Below are positions 36,698 through 46,941 of a stretch of 64,000 nucleotides of DNA, piece by piece. Origin of the DNA: Paramoeba atlantica (Eukaryota > Discosea). Position numbers and translations under genes: made by a program. Every line of letters starts with the position of its first letter. Position 1 is the stretch's first letter. The notes beneath the pieces were generated by a model, which made no database searches, was not told where the DNA came from, and saw only the letters and a program-made list of their open reading frames with translations. The stretch covers positions 930,001 through 994,000 of the forward strand of contig CDRNVI010000030.1 of the NCBI GenBank assembly GCA_977017575.1, given 5' to 3'.

Positions 36698-39600
36698 TTA
36701 CCTAACTCTTAAGTACTGCACTGGTGCGCCGTCCGTACGGGTCAAATTCCCAACTTCGGCGAATGTCTTTTTCCGGTATTCTCCCACACTCCACTGCTGG
36801 AGCGTGTTGTCATAGAACGGACTGAAAGGGTTCTCTGATCCCCCTCCAACACTCGCGACGTGGACTTCCTCTCCCACACGGAGAATCTGACGTAATGCGG
36901 GACCGATTCTCCTCACGTGACTGGCTCCGGGACGTCGCCCGCGCATCATATTCAACGAAGACTCGTCTCCGCCCAGTTTTCTTGGGTAGCGGTTCCCGAA
37001 ACACCGAAAGGGGGTAAGGGCGAGGGTAAGGTGAGGGAGTTGCACGTAGCCCCAGTCCTCCGTCCAGCCCCCGACGGGAGCGTAGATGGCCTGTTCCCAG
37101 GCCCGTTCTAACGCCACACTCCCGGCGTGGTCCACACTCCAGTAGTATCCTAAAATAGGATCCACCGGTGCGTGGTCCCGTCGTTTTCGTCCCTCAAACG
37201 CAATCTGTGTCACAATGGAGAGATACTCCCACAGCACAGCAGGGTACCGACACCCGGGAACCACCGCTCCCTCCCACCGTGTGTACATTTCCTGAAGAAA
37301 CGGATGACGAAGCCGTAACCCGGGCTGAGTCTGTAACCAGGGACGAAACAACGTAGTCCACAAATTTGACTGGTTGTCCAGCTGAATCTCCGCTGCTCGA
37401 GAAACACTGTCGCAGCCCCTTCCAGCAAGCATCTCCGCCATACGCGTCGCACGGAAATAGGGAAAATAGTCATACCCCAGTGCGTAACGGTACGCCAGAG
37501 GATACATTTTATTATTCCCCGCCGTGATAAAATCAACCTCTTTCCCCCCACCCCCCGCCGCCTCCGCCGGCACAACCTTCCACGGCAGCTCCCTCATCGG
37601 AATCTCCCCCACCGGGTCAAACGACCCATTCCCCGGCATCGGGTACCGCCCCGTGTGCCCGGGTCGCCGAATCCGGTGCCTCCCCGTCATCCCCCACCCA
37701 TACCCCCCGGCGTGATCCCCCAGGACCACACTCAACGCGGGGGCCGCGATCCGTTCCAGGCAGGCCTCCCGAAACCCCCGGACCGTCGCCACCTCCCCGG
37801 TGACCATCAGCAGGAACCCCTCCAGGGTCCTTGCCGCACTGCCCCCTTGCAGGGCCGCATTCCACATGGCCAGCAACACACCCGAGTTAGCCCCAGCCAC
37901 CCCGGGAAGGTGATGAACCAGTGGCCCGTAGTGGGTGTCCCGAAGCTGGAGAGCCACGGGTCGTTGCTTCCCGCGGACCACAACCCGTTCGTGTCGGGTG
38001 CGATAGGGGAGGGAGGTTCCGTTGTGGAGGTAGTGGGTCTGGGGGCGACTCGGGTCGGGGGTGATGACGTAGAGGTCGCAGAGGTCGGTCATGGCCAGGG
38101 TGATGCCCCAGGCGAGGGTGGTGGAGGCCCCGACGGTGATCCCGGGGAGTCCCGGGGGGGAGGCCCCGAGGAAGGTTTGGTTGGTGTCGGTGATGTGGAG
38201 GGCGAGGTAGTACCAGCTCCCGGGGAAGTACATCTCGAGGTGGGGGTCGCTGCCGAGGGTGGGGGTGGGGGCGGTGGGGGAGCGGGTGACCCAGGCGTTG
38301 GAGCCGCCGTGGGGGGTGAAGGCGCCGGACCACCAGGATGCGCGGGGGGGAGGGAGAGGGGAAGGGTTGGGGGAGGCAGGGGCGTCCGGCTTTAAGGTAT
38401 TGTGGGAAGAAGGATCGGTGCCGAGTTGAAACCAGCTCAAGGTCATGTCTTCAATATAAGAACGGAAGGGTACGAAATCAAAGAATTCCCAGCTTGAGTC
38501 GGATGGTTTTGGAGCAGGGTGTTTGTCCTCAGAATCATGAGATGTGCTGTGTGGGGATAAATTCAATCCGTCAGGTGCCGCAGACGCATCAAGCGGAGGC
38601 ACAGGAGATATTGAAGGAATTTCTTCCGTGTGTGGCGTTTCGATTTGAAACGGCACTGTGCGTTGACGCCATTCGCCCAACATTTCGTCGTAAACAGCTT
38701 TTTCGCGTTGAAAGCTATGATCCTCCTCCATAGCTCTAGTGTGTCGACTTTTAGAAACGTGTGGAGTGCAGTAGGGACCCGCTAAATCCTCTTCGGTAAC
38801 TGTTGTGGTAAACGGCTTGCCCTCAAAATCACGAAGATAACGGTGAAACGGGTAAAGTTGCTCAACTTTGTCGTAATCGGTTCCACGAGAGCTATTTGAA
38901 AATAAGGTAGACCAGCGATCGATTTCATTCTGACAGTTGCTAGATAGTTCTGACTGAATTTGTACCAAAGACAGACACACATCATGCGCCGTCCACGGTT
39001 CCACCTTAGCCACGTTTTTAAAAGGTCCATAGTATAGTAACATGTCGGGGGGAGGCTTCGGATGCCGGCTTCGGTATAGATTTACCCCCGCTGCGTAGGA
39101 TTCGATACAAGACCGATGCTGTGGAGAAATCCCTTCACACATTGCCCGGGCGACAGCGTCAAAATTCAGCGTACGGACCCGAATATCATTTTCCAAGCCG
39201 GCATTACCTAATATTTCGCTCAGGCGTCCTTGCGAAGCGGCGCGACTTAGAACGAGTTGAGAGAAACGCTCCTGGGCATGGATAAATCCTTGTCCAAAAA
39301 AGGCGTCACGATGTGATTTTGCTTGCAGCTTCGGTGTACCATCCTCTCCCCACTCAATTCGGATCGTCCCATCCAATCCCTCAACGTTCCCATGACTTCT
39401 CTGATAATTTGCGGAACTTTGAGAAACGTATATGAGAACGAAAGTCAGAATACCGCCTGATACGAGAGCTACAATAAGTAGTACGAATATGGGAATGTAC
39501 AGACCTCTCATTTTTCTTCTGAAAGGGAGTTCAATGTCATAAAACAGCGTGAAACGGTACGCAAGGAGAGGAAGACACACGCAAGTAAGGACGCTTAGAC

Positions 39601-39799
39601 AAATGGTCGGAATGGTCACCGCACCACACCATTTTGTGCATTCACAGTAGCGAGACACAATGACGTGAGACCAGGGACTTAGCACAAGCAAGACTAAACC
39701 AAGAAGAAAACAAAATACAGTGAAAACAACCATGGTGTAATCCACGTGATAAAATAAATGCTTCCTCGCACCACTTTGTTCCGCAGATTTGGCTTGCAT
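36698..39799 (-). CDS. Penicillin-acylase-family Ntn hydrolase with membrane anchor
   Basis: 1033 residues, ATG at 39799. Three hydrophobic segments (about 22-40, 58-80, 103-126) anchor the N-terminus. The family opens with IRIEWGEDGTPKLQAKSHRDAFFGQGFIHAQERFSQL. The nucleophile Ser is at GGSNAW (Ser about 500), where autocleavage would free the beta chain, then SWYYLALHIT and TVGASTTLAWGITLAMTD match the substrate pocket, and AGNNKMYP/RMAEML the beta chain. Family members hydrolyse amides such as acyl-homoserine lactones or N-acyl groups; the substrate is unknown. A low-complexity insert (about 330-490) separates the alpha part from the nucleophile. The skewed GC island at about 37530-38380 lies in this gene. 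Confidence 0.88.
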   Translation of the reverse strand: MQAKSAEQSGARKHLFYHVDYTMVVFTVFCFLLGLVLLVLSPWSHVIVSRYCECTKWCGAVTIPTICLSVLTCVCLPLLAYRFTLFYDIELPFRRKMRGLYIPIFVLLIVALVSGGILTFVLIYVSQSSANYQRSHGNVEGLDGTIRIEWGEDGTPKLQAKSHRDAFFGQGFIHAQERFSQLVLSRAASQGRLSEILGNAGLENDIRVRTLNFDAVARAMCEGISPQHRSCIESYAAGVNLYRSRHPKPPPDMLLYYGPFKNVAKVEPWTAHDVCLSLVQIQSELSSNCQNEIDRWSTLFSNSSRGTDYDKVEQLYPFHRYLRDFEGKPFTTTVTEEDLAGPYCTPHVSKSRHTRAMEEDHSFQREKAVYDEMLGEWRQRTVPFQIETPHTEEIPSISPVPPLDASAAPDGLNLSPHSTSHDSEDKHPAPKPSDSSWEFFDFVPFRSYIEDMTLSWFQLGTDPSSHNTLKPDAPASPNPSPLPPPRASWWSGAFTPHGGSNAWVTRSPTAPTPTLGSDPHLEMYFPGSWYYLALHITDTNQTFLGASPPGLPGITVGASTTLAWGITLAMTDLCDLYVITPDPSRPQTHYLHNGTSLPYRTRHERVVVRGKQRPVALQLRDTHYGPLVHHLPGVAGANSGVLLAMWNAALQGGSAARTLEGFLLMVTGEVATVRGFREACLERIAAPALSVVLGDHAGGYGWGMTGRHRIRRPGHTGRYPMPGNGSFDPVGEIPMRELPWKVVPAEAAGGGGKEVDFITAGNNKMYPLAYRYALGYDYFPYFRATRMAEMLAGRGCDSVSRAAEIQLDNQSNLWTTLFRPWLQTQPGLRLRHPFLQEMYTRWEGAVVPGCRYPAVLWEYLSIVTQIAFEGRKRRDHAPVDPILGYYWSVDHAGSVALERAWEQAIYAPVGGWTEDWGYVQLPHLTLALTPFRCFGNRYPRKLGGDESSLNMMRGRRPGASHVRRIGPALRQILRVGEEVHVASVGGGSENPFSPFYDNTLQQWSVGEYRKKTFAEVGNLTRTDGAPVQYLRVR

Positions 39800-40077
39800 T
39801 GGTTGAATTATTTGTACTCGGATCTGCTCTATCTGGTGCCCCTACTGGCTCGTGTATTTTGGAGTCAACGCATACCAAACGTGTATCAAGTATGGAAATT
39901 TGACAGGCTAAAACCTAAAAAACATGATAGAAAATCACATGACAGAATATGAGCAATATAGAAGTATTTGTCTTCCTAGGTCTGTTTAACTGAATATCTA
40001 CTATGTGTCACCGTTAATCCCGGTGAGAGAATTCGACTATACATATTACAATGTCTCCATTCGATAATCGCACAAAT

Positions 40078-42063
40078 CTAGAGAAGCCTTCTAAGCGTTC
40101 TCACCTTAGTCTTGGAGGATATTTCGTCTGCGTCATCCCAGTAGCTGTCAATAAGCCGGGGCGACGGAGCTCTCGCGGGCGAGCTTAACGTGTCGCCGCC
40201 GGGAGACAGCGATCTGTGATTTCTAGACTCGCGACAAGGACGACACAGTTCCAGTTCCCCTAGGAAAGGGCATGTGCGTAGCTCCCCTTGAGGCAGCAGA
40301 TAACTCCCACAACTCACCTCGGACCAGAACGGGGCATCACATGGACGTTCCACCTCCTTTGAGTGCACCTCCGTACCATTCACAATCGTGATATGTCGAA
40401 GCACGGCACAGTTCGTGGAGCCGGTATACTGCATCTTCTTCGACGGAGAGAGCTGCGCAAACTCCTCTCCACCAGGTGACTTACCCCGTGTTGGGGTCCT
40501 CCCAAACGAAGTAAAATTCAACGGCAACTTATCCCCAGAGGAGCGATGCAACGCCCCTCGCTCCGAACGCGCAATCAACTCGTGCAACACCGAGGTCATC
40601 TCCTCCACCACGACCCCACTTTGTTGTGGCCCCAAGAGAGACCCCGAATCCCCCCGAACGTTTAGTTTCCCTCCTCCTCCTTTTTCCTCCCTCCTTTGCG
40701 GGGACGCCATCCCCCCTCCTTCCCAACCTTGTGGCTTCGGCTGTGACAGACTCCTGGTCACCACAAGCGTGTTCCCCACATTACTCTCCGCACTCCGTCG
40801 CGGGTGTAACGGAATCACCAAATCCCGTGACGCCCTTCCCCGTTTTCGTTGGTCATCCGGGGCCGACCGGCGTTCCGTCACGGTTCGTACCAACGTAATT
40901 TCCGGAACCCCGTGTGGGTCGGAGGGGGCCGTTGTTGCTGTTGTTGTTCCTATGTTATGCACTGTTCTCTCCTCACCCCTTCTTCCCCCTTTCGTCCTCT
41001 CTTGAGGACTCAACAACTCTCCCCCGATCTCTCCCTCCTCCTCCTCCTCCTCCTCCCCCGTACTCACCACTAAGGAAGGGGAAGTACCCGAGGAAGTGAT
41101 CAGAGAAGAAGAGGAAGAAGCCATAGAAGAAGTCATCATAGAAGTCATAGAAGAAGAAGAAGAAGAAGGAGCAGTAGTAGTAGTAATAGTAAAAGAAGAA
41201 GAAGAAGGGGAGGGGGAGAGGGGGGGAAACGAGGCGGCCCCTCCCAGCCTCTCCGGGGGCAGGTTGTGGAGTCGGGTACTGGTGGCGACACACGGGGAGG
41301 TGTCGGGGCTGGAGAACGAGCTGGAGAGGTAGGGGGGGGAGGGGGAGAGCGTAGGGGGGGTAGCCGTGAGAGGAGTCGTAGTGGGAGTAGGGGAGGTGGA
41401 GGCCGAGAGACGACCGTGGGCGGTGTGCGGGGGGAGGTTAAGGGAGTGGGCGGGGTGGGGGGCGGGGAGACGGTCGGGGGTGGTGGTGGTGGTGGTGAGG
41501 GTAGGAAAGGCAGGGGTGATGGGGTCCGTGCGTCGACGAAAGGAGGCGGTGAGGTTACGCCAGTGGGAACCGGGGCGGGTGGGGTGGCTGGAGACGGCGG
41601 CGAGGGGAAGATTGGGGGAGGGGTCGGGGGAGGGGGTGGTGGGAGTTCGGGTACGGTTCGGGGGGAGGGTACGGCGTGCACGGATGACTTTTTCGTACGG
41701 AGGAGGCTTGAGTTTTCCTGTTCCTCGTTCAGTGGGGATATCGGTGGATCCCCACCTCTTCATGTCGACGAGGGTGAGAGAGGGCTCGGAGGGGGCGGTC
41801 TCCTCTACGCACCACGAGACGCTCCTTTTAACATCAAACTTTATAGGTTGAAAAGGCGCGCTCCCATCAGTTTCGGCATTCGATGACTTGAATGTAGGCG
41901 GTGAAGAGATGGATACATCGCCAATAGGAATGTCAGGAGATGTATGAGGTTCCTGAAATGTGTGTGTCTTTGCTGCGCTGTCAGCCTCTGAGTCTGTACA
42001 GCCCCACTGTACAAGAATCACTACACAAATCAGCATGTCAGAGAGGCGTCTTCTGCTGAGCAT
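40078..42063 (-). CDS. Secreted low-complexity protein with C-terminal Cys-rich domain
   Basis: 661 residues, ATG at 42063. A signal peptide (MLICVVILVQWGC) is clear. The middle (about 130-430) is Pro/Thr/Ser-rich, then a run of Ser and a Glu/Gly-rich part; this follows the skew of the underlying DNA (G-rich plus strand at 41100-41680, C-rich at 40590-41080). The last 130 residues hold a Cys-rich segment (NCAVLRHITIVNGTEV, CDAPFWSEVSCGSYLL, CPFLGELELCRPC) which looks like a folded extracellular domain. No known family. Mucin-like surface protein is a reasonable guess. Confidence 0.6.
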   Translation of the reverse strand: MLSRRRLSDMLICVVILVQWGCTDSEADSAAKTHTFQEPHTSPDIPIGDVSISSPPTFKSSNAETDGSAPFQPIKFDVKRSVSWCVEETAPSEPSLTLVDMKRWGSTDIPTERGTGKLKPPPYEKVIRARRTLPPNRTRTPTTPSPDPSPNLPLAAVSSHPTRPGSHWRNLTASFRRRTDPITPAFPTLTTTTTTPDRLPAPHPAHSLNLPPHTAHGRLSASTSPTPTTTPLTATPPTLSPSPPYLSSSFSSPDTSPCVATSTRLHNLPPERLGGAASFPPLSPSPSSSSFTITTTTAPSSSSSSMTSMMTSSMASSSSSLITSSGTSPSLVVSTGEEEEEEEGEIGGELLSPQERTKGGRRGEERTVHNIGTTTATTAPSDPHGVPEITLVRTVTERRSAPDDQRKRGRASRDLVIPLHPRRSAESNVGNTLVVTRSLSQPKPQGWEGGGMASPQRREEKGGGGKLNVRGDSGSLLGPQQSGVVVEEMTSVLHELIARSERGALHRSSGDKLPLNFTSFGRTPTRGKSPGGEEFAQLSPSKKMQYTGSTNCAVLRHITIVNGTEVHSKEVERPCDAPFWSEVSCGSYLLPQGELRTCPFLGELELCRPCRESRNHRSLSPGGDTLSSPARAPSPRLIDSYWDDADEISSKTKVRTLRRLL

Positions 42064-42432
42064 ATTAATTTAGAAGATGAGAAAAAGCACTAAGATAAGC
42101 CCATAGAATTTCTTTAGTTTTGTAATACTTACATCACATATAATTTGACTGATAAGCTGACTTGAATCAACCAGAAAAACTATAATTTGGTTAAAAGACA
42201 GCCGAACGTGCACCCATTCAATCGTTTTAGCATGTCCTTATTGTGTTCATGCATTTCATGTATGTTAGGTCTATCATTTCTTTTATTTTCCGTCGTAATA
42301 GGTTTCTCATATTCGTGCTTTTTTGACCAGAGAATAATTTATCTTCAGTGTTTTACCAGTTTGCTCTTGTAACACGTACTGCTACGCTACTAACACTACT
42401 AACTACTATGCTACTTACGTGTAAAATTAGTA
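42064..42432. other. Intergenic
   Basis: AT-rich, no feature recognised. Confidence 0.4.
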
Positions 42433-45400
42433 TTACCTCGCAAGGCCCATCTCACCAAACAGATCCGATAACGGAATATATTGTCCGACAGCACTGTGCT
42501 GATAACGCTGCGCTAGGTGATGCAAATCGAAGTAGTAATCGTAGCCTTGCGGGGGCAATGTATCCGAAGCGGATCTTCTAACGGCTGCATCAAACTGAGC
42601 TACAGAAAGGGGCTGGCCGACCAAGTCACCCTCCACAAATTCCCTACAGATAGTGTGCTGGTGCACAACCCAGACTAGGGCTTTGGCAAGTCCAGTCGCG
42701 TCGTGAGAGATAGATGGCGGGTGTAAGCGCTCAAGCACGGTGTACAGCGTCCCCCATACACCTTGGTTTTCAATAATTTTATCTTGAATGCGACCTTCCA
42801 CATATGACAAAATATGCCGTGTGCTAAACAGTGCTTCAAAATAATCGAATTGCTGACGAAGCACATCTTCAGTGATCCGTTCACTTTGCTCATCCTCCAG
42901 CATCTCATCCTGAGTTAAGTGTAAAGAGAAGTTTACGTGTTTGGTGTAGTAGTTACCCTGCGCTTTTCGAGCGCTTAGCGTTACACAGTTCATCACGTAT
43001 TTAAAAGGAATTTCGAAGCTGCAACCTGGACAAGAATACCAAGGATGAGGCTGGATCAACGATTTCATATTTGTGAGGTCTGATTTCGGATCCAAAAGTC
43101 GTTCTACTAGGGCGAATGCTTTTTCTAAAAAATATTTGTGGGGCTGAATGGTAATGGTAGAGCGACATTTTATACGGGGACATTGTACAGAAAGGTGTGA
43201 TGCTTTTACAAACACCTCTTCAGGATTTGCATATCGCTGAGCCTGTACAAATTTCTCCTTTTCTTGATCGATATGAATCGCAGAGGTCGAACTTGTATGC
43301 ACCACTTTTTTAGGATCTAGTCCCATAGCTTCAGCAACCATTTCAAGATTACACCCATCAATGTGTTCTAGAAGTCGTGTGACAGGGGGGAATAACTGCG
43401 TGTTTACGTACCACAAAATATCTGGCCGGATACTGGAATTTTCCTTCATTTCAAATGGATGAAAACAACGTTGTGATAACTTTGTACCATTGCTTGGCAC
43501 AGAATCCGTAGTTTCGGCTTCACACACGATGTACGGAATCAGATCCCCGACTTGAACTGACTCGTTACGCTCTTTCATACGAAGGGCCACACATACATGA
43601 GGATGATCTGCGACGTTTTGATACTCCTTTGGTTCTTTCGCGAGACTCTTGTAAACAACAAGGTCATCTAATGATATCTCATGATTCTTTATCCTTTCTG
43701 CGAGTTTCAAAAGGTAGTCTGTAATCATTTCTGAAGTTTCTTTTTCTTGCGGATTTTCAGTAAGAATGGCTTCAAGAATAAAATTGCATGCATTTTTCGA
43801 TAGAGCACACCACTCTCGACGAACAACATCTAGTCCCTTGATTTCTCGACGCATTTTGATACCCTTTTCCATAAAATCCACCACTTGCAGGGCAGCATAC
43901 TTTTTCTTTCGAACAAGCAACATTGTGCGAAATATTCCATCAATATCGATTTCCAAAGTTTTGTAGCTCTTGTTAACCGCGTCTTTTATTTGCTGCGCAA
44001 CTGCACGTACTGCGGCCAAATCTTGTGTAATACCTGTGCTGATCATGACGGAGTCGGTATCACCATATATCACTTGCAAATTCGGATTAATTCGTGGAAC
44101 AAGTTCTACAGCTTGTGTCAGTGCATCTCTACCTTGCTGCGTAATTAATTCAGCCAAAAATTGTGCGTAGAATCTACTGTAACAAAAACCTAAACAACCG
44201 TACATGGAATTTGCAGTAAGTTTTAGAGCTTTTTGTCTAATTTCTAGCTGCCTTCGTTTGTCTTCCTGTTTCACTGAATGTATTAGCTTTTTGACCTCTC
44301 TTCGACTATCTACCAACTCTTTGAGAACTTTGGGAAGTATATTTCGATGTTTACAAGGTCCTTGTAAACTCTTGCGGGCACAGTCTTCACAAATCAATTG
44401 ATCAGGGGTGGGTAAACTCGCTATTGCCGTCTCACTATCTGCACTGCTCAAAGTATGGCGTACTGTCGTAAAACAAATGTTAAACTCTTGGATGATGCTA
44501 GGATACAAGCTATTAAAGTCGAGCAAAAGAACATAGTCGGTGTACAGACCACGTCGGGGTTCCAATACCATACCACCCATATATTTAGCCTTCCGTTTCC
44601 CGCCGATTTCACGTGCCTCGGTGTCCTCTTCATTGTCCTTAGCATCATTTTGTAGAAGTTTGAAGGATGGCTTGTCCGGCAACACAAATTTGTTAGCGTA
44701 AAACTTATGTAACAAAAGAAATTCAATTCGCTCGGCGCGTGCGCCATTCATCGTGCGCGACCATACGTTACCAGCTAGTGTAGTCATTCTCTTGGTGAGC
44801 GGTATGATATCCAAAAACAAGGCCAGTCCGGTTGCATAAAAAGCTTTCTGCATACAATTTGATACGACGCCAAAAACACCATCTTTAGTGCTCATTTGGC
44901 GAGATGGAGGCTGTTCCTCCTCTGAACGTGCGTTTTCTTCACCTCCGGCTAAGTTCGAGATACCAGTTCCCGACAAATTTAGCTGTGCAGCCAAATCTCC
45001 CAAATTGTAGCTTGTAGCTTTGACGTATTCCTTAGCAATCAAATATGTATCGCAACAAAGACGTCCAGCTAGCACTTCACGCTCAGCAGCAGAGGACTCT
45101 GCCATACCCCCAACCCCTGCTTGAAGCTTTGGAATTTCATGCAGGCGAAGCCGACCCAACCGAGACCAATTGGCAACCTTAAGGGCACTCAAGCGATGCA
45201 GTAAAACATCTAGATGAAAGGAATAAAAATTGTGACCAACAACGATGTCGGGATCTTCCATAAGCAAATATGACAAGAAATTTTCGAGCAGTGTTTTTTC
45301 ATTGTTCATGATCTCTGGACTCGGAAGTTTACGGCTCAAAAAAAGCTCCTCTAGCCCAAATGGCAAAAGCGAATCTGGTTCCGGTTTACGTAACCCGGTC

Positions 45401-46941
45401 CAGAAAACCTTTTGTGTGTTCTCCAACTTACTTCCTTGCTCAGTGTCCATGGAACGCAACGTTAGAACACTAATGCCAAGAATTTCGTTCGTTTTTCGCT
45501 TCGCATTCAATTCAGTAATAAGATTGATGCTACATAAGCACAATTTTGGGGACGGACGATGTACATCACTTGACAATGTGTGAATTTGTTTCATGCCTTC
45601 TATTTCGAACTCTTCACTACAATACGTAACACGGCGACCGGGCAAGACAGATATGGGATTGTCAATCTGTAACCAGCAAGGACCCATTATGCGCCTCTTC
45701 AGTAGAAGATTTTCTAGACATGAACGATGTTGTCCGAATACCTCTGTAAAAGTTTTATGCTTACGATTTTCCAGAGGCAATGAAGGATCCATTGCTGAAT
45801 ACCTCATTTTTACCCAAGTTGTTTTCTCTGTTGGTACGTTAGGCTTTCCAAAAGCATACCACCGTTCAACTTTCTTAAAATACCGACGACGTATGCCAAC
45901 TTTCTGGCAAAGCTCAGTAAGTTCTTGCACAACAAGTTCAAACGAGTTTTCCGTTCCATCCTCCAGAGTGATGCGAGGCAAAATAAACAATACGTGCTCT
46001 GGATTGCGGACGCGAAGACTACAACTCTGCCACTCAGTGTTTCCTCTGCACATTTTACCGAAGAAATAAACATCTTTCGACCGCGGTAATTCCCGCGCAT
46101 CAATCCAATACATTTCAAGCGATTCTCCGGAGGGAAGTACAGGCCCTGGCTCGACTTTAATCTCCGACTTCATAGGAGTTGAAATATGAGAAGACGACAA
46201 AAATTCCATTTTAATCTCATGCGTTGCGGAAGTCGAAGCAGCTTGCGAGACGTCTGGCACAATTTTCCTGGCTGCAGTAAATCGCGAGGGACCTGCGGGA
46301 GGAGAGGAACATTGAAGAAATTCTTTTGTGTTGTCGTTGCGAAACTGCCCGGTTGGGGGTAAGTCTTGTGGCATGTCATGGGCGACGTGCTTTGCGGACT
46401 CTGTGATAGTTGTCTTTATCTCTTCATCAGTTTCTTTCCTCAAATTGTCTCTAGGCTGATATTTTTGTATTCCCGTTCCGAACAAAATCGCATTTAAATC
46501 TGGCTCTTCATCGCTTTCGTTGTCGTCGAACAGTGTATTATCCGAGTGCAACAGAGTATGTATACGTTGATCTAGGTCCTCTATTGCACTAGGTTCAAAA
46601 GCGATTCCCTGCATGCCACCGGAGAGTTGGGAGGTATTTGCAGGGGCAGAAGTAAGACTTTGTAGAATACTAACCTTCGGAGCCGGTTTCACAGTAGATT
46701 TCATTTCTTTCTTTTGCTCCTTTTTTTCGTTCGCACGTGTTTCCTTCTCTTTTTTGACACGAGCCGCCCGATCTGCCCTCTGTGCCTGTCTGCGAGATTT
46801 CTTCCTCTCAGGTTCGCGGTACATACCGCTCTGAGTTTCAGGGTCAAAGTTTGGGTCAAACAAATCATCGTCTTCCTGAATGTTATCCAAAGCACTTTTT
46901 ACGTTTGACTCTAAATTATTTTCTTCATCAGTTCCGCTCAT
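42433..46941 (-). CDS. POLA1: DNA polymerase alpha catalytic subunit
   Basis: 1502 residues from the ATG at 46941 (MSGTDEENN); upstream the frame continues without a better ATG except a short one at about 46995. This family-B polymerase starts replication with primase. Motifs: ADVGHNFYSFHLDVLLHRL-like exonuclease-region relic, LLLDFNSLYPSIIQEFN (motif A), LTANSMYGCLGF (motif B), YGDTDSVMI (motif C), and the C-terminal zinc modules CPRIKC and CPGC...MNC. The N-terminal RRQAQRADRAARVKK region is basic and likely nuclear-localising. Length agrees with alpha (about 1460). Distinguished from delta by the Cys modules and the inactive exonuclease region. Confidence 0.93.
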   Translation of the reverse strand: MSGTDEENNLESNVKSALDNIQEDDDLFDPNFDPETQSGMYREPERKKSRRQAQRADRAARVKKEKETRANEKKEQKKEMKSTVKPAPKVSILQSLTSAPANTSQLSGGMQGIAFEPSAIEDLDQRIHTLLHSDNTLFDDNESDEEPDLNAILFGTGIQKYQPRDNLRKETDEEIKTTITESAKHVAHDMPQDLPPTGQFRNDNTKEFLQCSSPPAGPSRFTAARKIVPDVSQAASTSATHEIKMEFLSSSHISTPMKSEIKVEPGPVLPSGESLEMYWIDARELPRSKDVYFFGKMCRGNTEWQSCSLRVRNPEHVLFILPRITLEDGTENSFELVVQELTELCQKVGIRRRYFKKVERWYAFGKPNVPTEKTTWVKMRYSAMDPSLPLENRKHKTFTEVFGQHRSCLENLLLKRRIMGPCWLQIDNPISVLPGRRVTYCSEEFEIEGMKQIHTLSSDVHRPSPKLCLCSINLITELNAKRKTNEILGISVLTLRSMDTEQGSKLENTQKVFWTGLRKPEPDSLLPFGLEELFLSRKLPSPEIMNNEKTLLENFLSYLLMEDPDIVVGHNFYSFHLDVLLHRLSALKVANWSRLGRLRLHEIPKLQAGVGGMAESSAAEREVLAGRLCCDTYLIAKEYVKATSYNLGDLAAQLNLSGTGISNLAGGEENARSEEEQPPSRQMSTKDGVFGVVSNCMQKAFYATGLALFLDIIPLTKRMTTLAGNVWSRTMNGARAERIEFLLLHKFYANKFVLPDKPSFKLLQNDAKDNEEDTEAREIGGKRKAKYMGGMVLEPRRGLYTDYVLLLDFNSLYPSIIQEFNICFTTVRHTLSSADSETAIASLPTPDQLICEDCARKSLQGPCKHRNILPKVLKELVDSRREVKKLIHSVKQEDKRRQLEIRQKALKLTANSMYGCLGFCYSRFYAQFLAELITQQGRDALTQAVELVPRINPNLQVIYGDTDSVMISTGITQDLAAVRAVAQQIKDAVNKSYKTLEIDIDGIFRTMLLVRKKKYAALQVVDFMEKGIKMRREIKGLDVVRREWCALSKNACNFILEAILTENPQEKETSEMITDYLLKLAERIKNHEISLDDLVVYKSLAKEPKEYQNVADHPHVCVALRMKERNESVQVGDLIPYIVCEAETTDSVPSNGTKLSQRCFHPFEMKENSSIRPDILWYVNTQLFPPVTRLLEHIDGCNLEMVAEAMGLDPKKVVHTSSTSAIHIDQEKEKFVQAQRYANPEEVFVKASHLSVQCPRIKCRSTITIQPHKYFLEKAFALVERLLDPKSDLTNMKSLIQPHPWYSCPGCSFEIPFKYVMNCVTLSARKAQGNYYTKHVNFSLHLTQDEMLEDEQSERITEDVLRQQFDYFEALFSTRHILSYVEGRIQDKIIENQGVWGTLYTVLERLHPPSISHDATGLAKALVWVVHQHTICREFVEGDLVGQPLSVAQFDAAVRRSASDTLPPQGYDYYFDLHHLAQRYQHSAVGQYIPLSDLFGEMGLAR

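Noticed and set aside
37655-38395. Long plus-strand Gly/Pro-rich frame in the Ntn-hydrolase gene
   Set aside because: Shadow of the skewed island; the minus-strand protein has clear family motifs.
41266-41886. Gly-rich plus-strand frame
   Set aside because: By-product of the G-rich half of the fourth skewed island.
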